This document shows positions 11,601-22,062 of a DNA stretch of 64,000 bases, one piece after another; position 1 is the first letter of the stretch, and each line of letters opens with the position of its first letter. The position numbers and the translations under genes are program-made. Origin of the DNA: Cordia subcordata (lineage: Eukaryota > Streptophyta > Magnoliopsida > Boraginales > Cordiaceae); assembly GCA_028554755.1 (NCBI GenBank), contig JAPTOF010000002.1, positions 8,357,001-8,421,000 of the forward strand, in the 5' to 3' direction. Below the pieces are notes generated by a model. That model worked only from the letters and a program-made list of their open reading frames with translations. It did not search any database and was not told where the DNA came from.

Positions 11601-14114
11601 AGCAGCATATAGGAAGGACCAGTGAGCCCAATGGCAGGGATTAATTCACCAACATCAGTTAAATTGCCCTTTTCTCATCACGAGGGGCAACAAACATCGA
11701 ACATTGTTTAGATGCGGCAGTAAATACGCATGTACTGATTAACATACTAAAAAGCTTACATGCAAGCTTCATCAAATGAAATTACGTGTAGAAGATGGTA
11801 GCTTGGAGGGATATGCAGGAAATTTGATTTTCGGTGGGGAAATATAAAAAAGAGAGGGAGTGGGAGTGGGAGATTGACTCAGCAATTGGTCAAGGCAGGG
11901 TATTATGCTCACAGAATAACGTCAAAGTCAAGCACATATATAGTTATATGAGTACGAATAGTCCTAAAACATAAGCAAAATCTTGTACCATGCCAAACAT
12001 ATACAGAAGAAGCTTCATATATGATATAATTTGAAGAAATTAAAGCTTAGTTAAATCAAAACTGCTTAATGAGTTGCACCTCATCCTTGTACACGTAATG
12101 CACCTCTTTGGTGCCGAGTAAATGAATCTTTTCTTTTATCAAAAGGAAAACTTTAATTGTAGATATCTTTTCCTGGTAACTAAGACTATATCCAAAACCC
12201 AAATCATCATTCTAAAAATGAATAGTGCACAGATAATTTAACTTAATTACCAATTACACATACAATCTAAGATAACTGTTGGTGATTCCTTAATGATATG
12301 ATCCTAATGGATAAATCATAAATAATTAAGGGCTCGTTTGGATTGGCTTTTTTCAAAAGCGCTTTTTTTAAAAACTTTTGAAAAACAGTTTTTTTTGAGA
12401 AGCTGAAAATTCTGCCTTCTAAAAAAAGCTGTATTTGAGCTTTTTTTAGAGTTTCAGCTTTTTTGGAAGCCAAATCAAATAGTTATTGCAAATTTAATCT
12501 AACTTTTTAGGAAAAAAGTGTTTTTTCCTGAAAAAAAACCAATCCAAACAGGCCCTAAACCAACCTCATATTGAATGTGAATCAAATTTAAGCTAACAGC
12601 AAATATTTGTCAAAGACTCTTAGACAACACCTCATGTTATGGAGTTAAGAGAGCAAATGGCCCCCAAAATAACCAAATAGTGTTGTGGGTCCATATAGCT
12701 GAATCGGTTAGCGGGCTAAGGTTGGGTTTAATTAGGCAAATATAGTGATTTCAACTATTAGTGCATGCCATCTTCCTACATCACGACATGTCTCTACTAA
12801 CCTGAATTACCAAATGACTTCCCTTCCTTAAATCTTCAAGACTTTGCTAAAGGATGAAGACAAAATAAGAAGTCAAATCTTGGCTGGGCAGGAAATTGTA
12901 TGGCACATTGAACTTTATTCAGAAAGAACAATCATAACATGCCTCTTTCCATTTTCATCAACGAGCACAACCATTCTATTCTAAGATAGCATAATAATAT
13001 AAAAGTAAAATATCTTCAATTAGTTCTTTGAAGTACCCATAAAGGATAAGTTGGATTAACATATCTCGCCATCTAGCGGAAGAAAGTTCTTTTTTTATTT
13101 TTAACCCCCTCACCCAAAAACCCATCCCCGGCTCCCTCATGGGATTCAAACCCAGGTCATCACTCCGGGGCAATTAGCAGAAGAAAGTTATTATTGTTTG
13201 TTCTGCCTTAATTTTCTGTAGAGAATGGAGCTTGCTACCTTTAGCATCTCTTTACAAATATAAAAGATAAGTTTTAGAGGTTCCGTAAATATTCTACAAC
13301 TGAATGTGAGATGAAAAGAACACTTTGACTCAGTTGTTTGATGTGCAAGAGAGAATTCAATGATATTGGGAGATACAGAAGCACATACAAGAACAAGGTG
13401 CACTTATTGAAATTGTCAATGCAGCTATTGCACTAAATTAAAGCTTAAATTAGTTAGAAAAATCTCATCCACAGGCATGCAGAGCAGATAATTCAGCTGG
13501 GCGCCCAAATTCACCATTCTGCTTCCGCAAACTATAGTACAATTTTATAGTACTGTATACAGATTATATGCATATAGTTTCCCATTAGAAAACATTGATG
13601 GAGAATAGTGATTAGCATCACGAAATACACGTGGATTTTGGAGAAAAATAGATCTAGCAAAGCGTGGCCAAAACTCAAAAACTGATATTTAGGAGTAAGG
13701 CAAATGCAGCTACTAAATTTGGGTGTCATTAGATTAAGGGGGTTAAATTGCTAAACATCTCAAGTTTTAATTTTTTATAACAATTAAATTCTGCCATCAT
13801 CAACCAAGATCAACTCAGATCCGTTAAATTAGAAAACCCAAAAGCATGATTGGCTAAGTAAAGCCAAAAAAGAAAAAAGAAGTACCAAAAGGCACAACGG
13901 ATCTGATCCATTGAACAGATATAAGAAGAGAAAGAAAAAAAAAAAAACCATAAATAAAATACAAGAGTGAGAGAGCAAATGTGTTAAGTAAACGAGAAAA
14001 AGAAATGAGCAGATCTGGGAAGTGGGAATATTATACCGAAGGCCGCAATTGCTGCTGCTGCTGCGGCGGCTGAGCCGCCGGTGGAGGAGCAACTCTAATG
14101 TGGTCCGATGCCAT
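8615..14114 (-). CDS. At1g76660-like Ser/Pro-rich protein ('hydroxyproline-rich glycoprotein family')
   Basis: Three exons: 14114-14037 (26 codons, MASDHIRVAPPPAAQPP then a Gln run), 10413-9255, and a last exon ending at 8615. Exon 2 opens with the family hallmark RKRWGGCWGGLSCF followed by GGKRIVPASRIPE, then long Ser/Pro-rich stretches (LLAPPSSPASF, SPGGPSS, TPPPELA), then EAYRASFGFSADEIVTTTQY. The last exon carries the conserved tail SDAEIEYRRRRSLREGKG and stops with TAG. These match the plant family of Arabidopsis At1g76660, whose biochemical role is unknown; most of the protein looks disordered, with no signal peptide or membrane segment. Exon 2 ends in phase 1 (donor 9254). The frame is kept if exon 3 starts at 8829 after a CAG, giving 483 aa. 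The pyrimidine-backed acceptor at 8868-8867 is out of phase. Intron 1 (3.6 kb) carries a MITE and a SINE. The first exon was chosen because its ATG opens the only frame that splices in phase. Confidence 0.82.
12329..12556. mobile_element. MITE, 'GTTTGGATTGG' family
   Basis: A 228-bp element bounded by inverted ends: the left end begins GGGCTCGTTTGGATTGG and the right end is the reverse complement of GGGCCTGTTTGGATTGG. The interior is rich in runs of A and T and shows further dyad symmetry. It lies in intron 1 of the At1g76660-like gene. Related copies sit at 35921 and 48411. I found no convincing target duplication, so the superfamily is uncertain. Confidence 0.7.
13089..13174 (-). mobile_element. 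5'-truncated SINE with 15-bp target duplication
   Basis: On the minus strand it reads box-B-like GGGTTTGAATCCCATGAGGG, then a G-rich segment and an A-rich tail, like the 3' part of the SINE at 3941. It is flanked by TAGCGGAAGAAAGTT (13074-13088) and TAGCAGAAGAAAGTT (13175-13189), a 15-bp duplication with one mismatch. Box A is missing, so the copy is truncated. Confidence 0.75.
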
Positions 14115-14432
14115 TGTTTTCCACTCAAGAGAACTACTAGCTGTAATGCCGACCCCCCCCCCACACCTTTTTTCTTCCTTTTCCTTTGCTTTTCTTTTGT
14201 TTCTCTTCCTCTTCTTCTTCTTTTTTTCTTTTTAATTTTTTTTTTTTAAAATAATTCAGAGTTGTTCCATCTCTTAGTTTGTAAAAGTGCTCTCTCAATT
14301 CTACTCTACTCTTGGCCCCTATCTATCTGTATCTGCTGCTGCTTAGATCTCTTTTCATGCTTCTCTTTATCTATATATATAATTTATTTATATAATAGAG
14401 AAAGAGAGAGACACTAAAAGTTATAAAGTATG

Positions 14433-14464
<32 letters not shown>

Positions 14465-16082
14465 AATAAACTGTAACCAGACTTGAGCAGAAGCTGACGG
14501 TATGTAGATTTGTTGTGGTAGAGAAAGCGACATATATAAATATGTAAGGAGATTGTATCTATCTCTTATCTCTATTCCAGATGGATTATGTATGTTATAG
14601 AAAGTAGCAGCACTATACACCACGATTACTATATAATAATAATAATAATTATGAAATAAAGGTAAAAAGAAAAGGAGAAAGACAAAAGCGAAGCAGAAAA
14701 GCAAAAACATAAAAAGAAAAAAGAAAAAAGAAAAAAGAAAAGAACAAGGTCATGCAACCCAGAGGGCCTGTTTGGACATAAAGCTAGATAAAAGAAAAAA
14801 AAAAGAGCGAGAAAAAAGAGTGCGTGTGGTGCCCATTGTGGACCCCGCATATCACACACCCACCCTGTCGGTCTCTTTTTGTACTATCATTTTCTCATTG
14901 CATTGTATCTTTAATTAATGAGATTCACTTTCATATAATTAGTCCTCTCCGTTATTTCTCTTTTGTTGTCCTTTTTTTTTTTTTATGAATTTGACGGATT
15001 GCAGTAGCCACACTTTGAGACAAGTAACCGTTATTTATTTATTTATTTTTAATTATGAGTTCACTTCCATACTATTATGATTATTATTATATTATTATTA
15101 ATATTATTGTTATTTCTTGTTTTAAGAATTTCGTTATCACGATAATGACACTTGATATAGGTGACGAGTTTTTTACTTGTGTATCCTTTTCAACTTGATT
15201 TGTTACCGAAAGCCTTTTTGGTTTGATTATTGAATTATATTTCTTTAACATTTTGACTTATTTAACTTAAGATCACGGTTTTGTGGTATTTCCAATTTAT
15301 ACAATAAATTATGAAAAGCCACGCAAGTTCTAAAACTTGAAATCTCATTTCGTTTATACTAGAAAACTTGGAGAAAAAAATTTGTATCCTTTCATTTCTC
15401 ATAATAACTCGTAAAGATAGTAATTTTACTACCTATTATCTCGCTTTCTATGGGTTTCTAATACTCTTTTTTTTTTTTTGGTGTGTGTAATCTCCGTATT
15501 AAGTAATAGTCAAAAAAGACATGCAATGGTAGGATGGAATTTTTGGCCAAAAAATTCCTATCAGGGGCACGGAGGGGTTGGGTTCGGGTTCGGAGTTTAT
15601 CTACCTGGCTTGGCCCACCCTGGTAATATATATATGCATATGTATATGTATATGTATATGTATATGTGTATATCATTTTTATTATGTAGTTATATATTTT
15701 TAATTATAAATTGTATGATTAGTGTCAATGAACATTTATGTAGTTTATTAATACTCATGTCACTGTGAAAACCAAGGTTCAAGTATCTTTACTAATTACT
15801 TAACAAAACCCTTATTTTTGTGTCTTAAAATTTTGAATGGCTATCTATTGAATTTAGTATTTATTATTATAAATCCATGTTAGAATTGATAATTGTAATT
15901 TATGTTTACAATAATGTTTTTTTTTCTTAATATTTTGAATATATAGGGATTTTATCCTAGTTCTACCACATTACCTCATCCTGTTGACATCGACTGATAC
16001 CCCATAGGAACAACCGAACAAGTGATTTTTATTTTTTATTTTTTTCACTATTTTTAATCCAAGCTTCGGCTTGACACCAATG
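14115..16082. other. 5' flank of the At1g76660-like gene, low-complexity DNA
   Basis: Next to the ATG, read on the minus strand, is a purine-rich A/G leader (14150-14245; C/T-rich on the plus strand). Further out come an (AT)n run near 14430-14465, AAT repeats near 14634-14650, A/G-rich blocks near 14680-14745 and alternating TATATG near 15629-15672. No gene is recognisable. Confidence 0.6.
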
Positions 16083-16359
16083 GTGTGTTCGGAATGAATT
16101 TTATTTTAAGATACCTATTATATTGAAATGAGGAGATATCGAAGATATCTTATAACATAAAGACATTTTATCATATGAATCATATGAAATAGTTGTTACA
16201 AAAAAAAAAAGAAAGACAAATTGCTTATTTCTAATAAAATAAAAAATATAATTTATTTTGAATTTTCATAGAATGCATGACAAGATGACTTAAATCTTAT
16301 AAAATTTATCTTTATTTTAATATGAAAAACATATTAAAATAAAATCATTCCAAAGGCAC
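16083..16359. mobile_element. MITE-like element with ~26-bp imperfect inverted ends
   Basis: The left end GTGTGTTCGGAATGAATTTT and the reverse complement of the right end GTGCCTTTGGAATGATTTTA match over about 26 bp with a few differences. The 277-bp length and AT-rich interior fit a MITE. Target duplications are not clear. Confidence 0.55.
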
Positions 16360-16785
16360 AAGTGTGGAGTAAAAACAGAAGTTCTCATATCAGGTACAGG
16401 ATCAGGGTAAGCAAACCCGAATTCTACCTCATCCCATTATCATCCGTAGTATCACTCTCTAGAAACTTAAACAAAAAATTGTCACAATTTATATCAAAAT
16501 AGAATTCTTGTCAATTTAAACTTCCGAATAACTGCGTGTTTTGAAAAGTGAACAATTAACACATGCCATTTCTAAAATAAACATAATATTTTTGTTTAAC
16601 AATGCTTCATAACTTAGTTGTCTTTTGCAAGAATCGTACATGCATAAACATACACAGCTGCAATCCCCAGCAGTGCAGATTTTGACCCACTGTTGCCAAA
16701 CTCACGAAGTTGCATGGAAAGGAAGAAAGAAAAGATGATGTTAGAAACAACAAAAAAAAAAGATTAAAAAAAAAAAAAAACTCAA

Positions 16786-17245
16786 TTACCGGCTTTTGAC
16801 TGCAAGATTAGCAAAATCCACCACCAATTGGTAAAACTGTTGAGTGTGGAGTCTTGCCCGACAACGGCCAAGCGAGTCAAAAATAGAATTTTCGTGATAC
16901 GCAAGGAAAATTGCATGTAGGTGCACCGTAAAAACCTCAACCTCAACCTCAACCAAGTGAGCCACCTCCGGGGATATCCCAAATTCGTGTATCATCTCTG
17001 CTTTCACTGGCAGGCTGAATGGGTAATCGAAAAGGATGAAGATAAAAGAAACATTAAGATGAGTTTCTCCAAACATGCTCTGCTAAAAAATCATATGGTG
17101 ATTCCCAAGCTTCGATGTCCCTTTCCACAATTGTTTCGATTAAAGTGAATTGGTGATGGCCGCTGTCTTTAACATTAGAATGAGACCTGAGAGTATACTC
17201 AGAACAGCATTCAAGCATGTAATTAGATGTCAAAATTTTGCCCAT
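16786..17245 (-). other. Two adjacent open segments, possible unrecognised gene fragment
   Basis: On the minus strand 17245-17054 is open for 63 codons (contains FTLIETIVERDIEAWESPYD) and 17030-16786 is open in another frame (contains EFGISPEVAHLVEVEVEV and FYQLVVDFANLAVKSR). Both read like protein rather than low-complexity sequence, but I recognise neither. The gap between them is too short for a normal plant intron. They could be a degraded gene fragment or chance open frames. Confidence 0.25.
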
Positions 17246-17815
17246 TATAATAAGTATTTGATTAGAATTTCAAGACAACGGCAGAACAGCCAGCTTACTA
17301 TTACCATTGAAATCAAGCAAAAGTTCATGTGGTCCGAAAGGTGGTTAGAAAACTATGTTCAAACAGAATTACGCAGCCCCACTCCCACAATATTAAAGCA
17401 AAGGTCTGCACAGAGGTTTGAGAAATTCCAAAAATCAATTTCCAAAAAATTTGGTGAGAAAAGATAAGTTAATTGTTTGAGCGTGATTCATCTACACTTG
17501 GCTACTCGATTGAACTTTTAGAACAAATGGATCGAGAGGTCCCAACATTTCTGCGATCAGAATTCTTTCATTTATTTGTTACAAGCAACAGGAAAAAAAA
17601 AATGAAGAATCATGGATCTTTGTGAATGAATCACTAAGCATGATACAACTCTTGACACATTTATGGTTTGATCTGCTACAACTTTCTACAAATTTTCCAT
17701 TGTTTTCCCTTTTTTCCCCTTTTGCCCCCTTTACAACCAGACGAGTTGAGAGAGAGGCAAGAAACATGCGCATAGTATTATCGAGCAAAAATCAAACACA
17801 AAATCAGCAAGCAAA

Positions 17816-17873
17816 CTGACCTGTCGGATTCGAACCGACAACCATAAGGATTTGGCTACACTCCGGGATCAAT

Positions 17874-17920
<47 letters not shown>

Positions 17921-17966
17921 GGGAGTTGCTCAAATCCTCTTGCTCTTCCGTTTGAGCTAAGGTCGG
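17816..17966 (-). tRNA. tRNA-Tyr-like gene or pseudogene interrupted by an ATC-repeat insert
   Basis: On the minus strand the ends form a near-complete tRNA. The 5' acceptor CCGACCT (17966-17960) pairs with AGGTCAG (17822-17816) at six of seven positions. Then come TA, a D-arm GCTC/GAGC, and at the other end a perfect T-arm GTCGG-TTCGAAT-CCGAC. Box A (TAGCTCAAACGG) and box B (GGTTCGAATCC) are both present. The opening CCGACCTTAGCTCA and the block ATCCTTA resemble plant nuclear tRNA-Tyr as I remember it. The locus is 151 nt, about 78 nt too long. The surplus lies in the anticodon region, where AGGATTTG pairs with CAAATCCT and ACTCC with GGAGT below an (ATG)n loop. A TTTT run about 20 nt downstream could end Pol III transcription. 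The anticodon is unclear, so a pseudogene is quite possible. Confidence 0.5.
17874..17918. repeat. (ATC)n microsatellite
   Basis: About 15 trinucleotide units lie inside the tRNA-Tyr-like locus. In one plus-strand frame they would read as poly-His, but there is no gene around them. Confidence 0.95.
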
Positions 17967-18593
17967 TACGTAACGAGAACATAAATCAAATAGAGTATGT
18001 TATGTTGGGTGCAGGCAGGAATGCATGCCAGTACAAAGTACGTCTTTTGTCTTTTTATGTTGCCAAATTATTACACTTCGAGGGCCAAAATATACACACA
18101 CACTTTGGAGGATTCCCCCTTCTGTCCGATTCAGGTGAACAAGTTTTGTCTGTGCTAATAGCGTTGAAGCATTGCTTTGCCATATCGCCTTCGGTTTTCC
18201 ACTGTTTTGTTTTTAAGCATTGCACATTTTTACCTTGGTTGGAATGCCTGTACTAGTATGCTTGCCATAACCATACTTGGTTATCTTACTAGTATAACAA
18301 TAAAATGCGCACCACTCATTAGAAACTATGACTATTGCTGGACTTTTCTTCCTGCCAGGCTGCAAAGTGAAATCTAAAGTTACGTTTTTTTCTGCAAAAA
18401 TGGTATGGAATGCAATTGTCATTCCAATTTCTAATTCATTTTCTTTTGTTTGGTAAGACTAATTGAGCTTGGAAAGCCCATTATCTCTTAATGACCTTTC
18501 TAGGGAAAAGTTAAAAATACCTCCTTCCCCAATCAAACCTAAAAAATGAGTATTCCAACTTAAATAGGAATTGTGAAAAGTAAAGTAAAACAA

Positions 18594-18632
<39 letters not shown>
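18594..18632. repeat. (AAT)n microsatellite
   Basis: About 12-13 AAT units in intergenic DNA. Confidence 0.9.
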
Positions 18633-18633
<1 letters not shown>

Positions 18634-19460
18634 TATCCCCCATTTAGACTCTTACAAATTCCCAATTCTTGACAAAAGAAATAAAAAAAAAAACTGAAAA
18701 GTAAAAAAAAAAAAAGTTAAAAAGATAAACAATCAAAAATAAAAAATACACGTGTCTATTTCATTTATGTGTAGTTTTATTAGATGATTGACTTTTCTCT
18801 TTTAATTATGTTAAAAAAAGTGAATAAAATTGAAATATGATATTGAAATAAAAATAATTAAACAAATAATTCTATGTTTTATTGCTAATATAAAGACTAG
18901 GAAGAGTATTTTATTTTCTGTTAATATTGTATAAAAATGATTGTCATGCATACGCCTAAATTTATGGCAAGCCAGAGAACAAGTTGTTTTCTAGTTAATT
19001 GAATTGATTTTCATTCTATTGTATCTTGTTAACATAATTTTACCAAATATATGAAATAAAATAGTCATTCTATTTTAACTTTGTTACGGTTTTAACCAAA
19101 CATAAGAAAAAGAATAAGTATTCTATAATATTCTGCCTTGAATTCCATTCTAACTTGCATGATCATTTCTTTTCAAACTATTTCATTATATCAAACGGGC
19201 CATAAATGCATTGAAAGTCCCAAACCAATATGATATGGGAGTTGGAGAGGAACGAGTTATCCCCTTTTCAATCCAAATCCTAACCTCCCGAAACCAGTAA
19301 ATTTGAATATACCCATATATAATATTCAAATGCTCTAATTTTACCCTTTTTTAAGTTTCCATTCTCCAGAAAGTTCTGTTGCGTCAAAATCCTTTTTCTT
19401 TATTATTATATTACGGATGTTCAGAAGAAGAGAGAAAAATGATTGTTTGCAAATCACCTT

Positions 19461-19582
19461 AGAGGGTGTTTGGCTTTGCTTATTTTAGGTGCTTATAAGC
19501 ACTTAAAAAAAAGTACCCTTTCACATACTTTTTACTATTTAAGTGCTCATAAGCACCAAATAAGCAAAGCCAAACACCCTCT
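19461..19582. mobile_element. Palindromic MITE, 25-bp perfect inverted ends
   Basis: Positions 19461-19485 (AGAGGGTGTTTGGC...) are the exact reverse complement of 19558-19582. Symmetry continues inward (GGTGCTTATAAGCACTTAAA against its mirrored copy with few changes), so nearly the whole 122 bp can fold into one hairpin. This form is common among hAT-like plant MITEs. Flanks TCACCTTA and TCACACAA match at only five of eight bases, so the target duplication is weak. Confidence 0.75.
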
Positions 19583-22062
19583 CACACAAAAATAGCACTC
19601 GTGTTGGTGAAGTAAAAATAATAATAATAATAATAAGTAGTAGCCTGATACAAGGTAGAAAAAGAATGGGTAGGAGAAAAACGTACCAGAAGGGCCTTGA
19701 GAAACCTCAACGTAGCAGTTTGGTTAGATATCGATGACTACTTGAACGTTTCGTCCTGCGCCATATGAAAGTGGAGAAAAGAAAATAATTGGATCTGTCC
19801 GACGTAAATCAAGTTGAAAGGGAGAAATTGCTGGCAATCTATGATGAAACCTTCAGTTCTCTTGAAAACTTACATTAATGATAAAATAAAATCTAAGCTT
19901 CTGAAATGAAACACCTTTTCACAACACAGCAAGTAATCGGGATAGATGAGGGTCAATGTCGCTTTACCAGCAAGCATGGTTACCTAATGCAAGTGTTCCA
20001 CTCTCTTAAAGATTCGACTTATGGCTATAAAAATAGGCTGACGAATTAGTGCATCTCAGCTAAACATTCCTGTGATTCATTAACAACGTATTGATTTAAA
20101 AACTTTGTGCGTCTGCATACTAGCCGTGTAGAGGCCATATGAAATACGATAGCAAGCAACCCCAAACAACCAATTCAACACCTTCCATTTTGACGGGTTT
20201 TCACAGTGAACATCCCAAAGTCAAGCCATAGGTCGAAATCCATGGTTTTGAATCTTCGGAGAAAGAGTCTTTAAGACTTGTCACTAATAGTAATTTGTCA
20301 AATCCATTGTTGAAGGAGAGAAACACATACTCATAGTGACATCTCTGCAGTAATACACTATTAATACTTGTATTACAAAGGAAGTGATCGTGCAATTATT
20401 GACAATTTCTCATTAGCAAGTGTTTTGGAAGATTTTATAGAACAGACCTAATTGCCAAGCCAGCCAAAGGCTCTCTCACTCAGCTACAAGAAATTACTGA
20501 GTCTAATAGCTTGTTAGATAGTATATTTAGAGGGAACAGAAAGTAAAGGTATATGCCCAATCTGTACAATGGTCGAAATCCCAGAAGTTCCCCAAAAGCA
20601 AATATTAGAAACAACTGATTTTCAGTTCATGGGAGAAGAAACTCATCTGCCACCAAGGATATCTACAAGAATATGCATAGGCTATTCATCATCTTCTGCA
20701 AAGTGGGTGACTATAACAAAGTGGATGCACCATTTATCCTCGGAGATATCTGAGGACGCACCTGAAAACCAACACAAGGGTCTCAAGCCCAGGAATCTTT
20801 TGATCAAATAAATGTTTAATTTTTGCTTATAAACCATCAAAAGAGACAAAAAGACACATCTCTCACGATTAATAACAGTCTATACAGTTCAAGACTTGAG
20901 AGAAATGTACTTTCAATTTGCACATATTAGAATCTCTGTCACCGTGTAATCTAAGGTTAAATTCCCACGTGCAGGCAAACTCTTCCCCCCTGTAACCCTC
21001 AGAACAAATTACTAGAACCTTATTGTATATAAGCTCCATCTGCCCAACATATTCACTAACAGCATGTGAATTTTGATGTTTACAATCCCTAAGCAATGAT
21101 AAATTACCTTATACCAGAAAATTACCACCTTAGCAACATAAGCAGAGATAGATTTACTATTAGTATTATCTTTCTGGATGTTTCAAAATTAACTTCATGG
21201 CATCATTGATTTTCCAAACCTACAAGCAATTATTTAACCTCCAATGAACCAAACGAGTGCGTTAACCAACTTGCAAAATCTAATAATGGTGACATGCATT
21301 TACCCTCAAATGTGTCCAAGTAATAGTGTGCTTCGCTGCCAACAGTAAACAGATATTTATGACAAGTAACAGCATACAGATGTCACTAAGAAGTCGTGTG
21401 ACAAAAGAAATGTTGATCAGCAACTCCTCAGCAATACAAATAAAACCCTGAAAACTCTTTGCAGAAGATTGAAGATTCTCACCCCGAAAGCTCTTTTAAC
21501 AAAATGTCATTTGTTTTATCATTCATATTAAATTTCATCAAAGCTTAACCACGAAACTTTATCACCTTAAGTATCCAAATGAAAGAAGACAGGGTCATAA
21601 ATACTCAGATGCTAATATTATCGACAAATATCAAGATAATCTGGCGCGCTAAAGAAAGATAAACAGCTGGTAGACCTATTCATAAAATTGCGTGGAACTC
21701 ATTCATCTTTCGACGCGCATCTTTATTGATGACAAGTAGCCAGCATGCTCTTCAAAATTCAGATGACACTATCTGTGCCCTCAATGTCAACCTACAAGAA
21801 AGAAATGAATTCATATTCTACCATATGTACACAGCTCTAGTTTGCCAGCCAAGAGAGAGGTTATTGCACTAGGCTTTCATGTCAAATCATTGACATAACA
21901 CAATGACCTATTTTTTTACAAGTACAATTGTGCAGCAAACCGAATAAGAGCACATCAGATCTAACAAACAATGCATATCAAACCTTCCACCAGTTGTGGT
22001 CAGAATACGGACTGGCAGCAAAACAACTTCAGCTTACTAGTACAGATAGCTTCAGAAGCCTC
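19583..22062. other. Intergenic DNA and 3' flank of ATXR7
   Basis: No exon, RNA gene or transposon that I recognise. The part nearest 22062 should hold the ATXR7 3' UTR. Open frames here are short and look random. Confidence 0.5.

Noticed and set aside
17852..18256. Plus-strand frame with a long poly-His run
   Set aside because: The His codons are just the ATC/CAT microsatellite inside the tRNA-like locus. There is no conserved sequence on either side and the frame crosses the tRNA-like arms.
20569..20811. 80-codon plus-strand frame
   Set aside because: There is no recognisable motif, promoter or splice context. It probably opened by chance.
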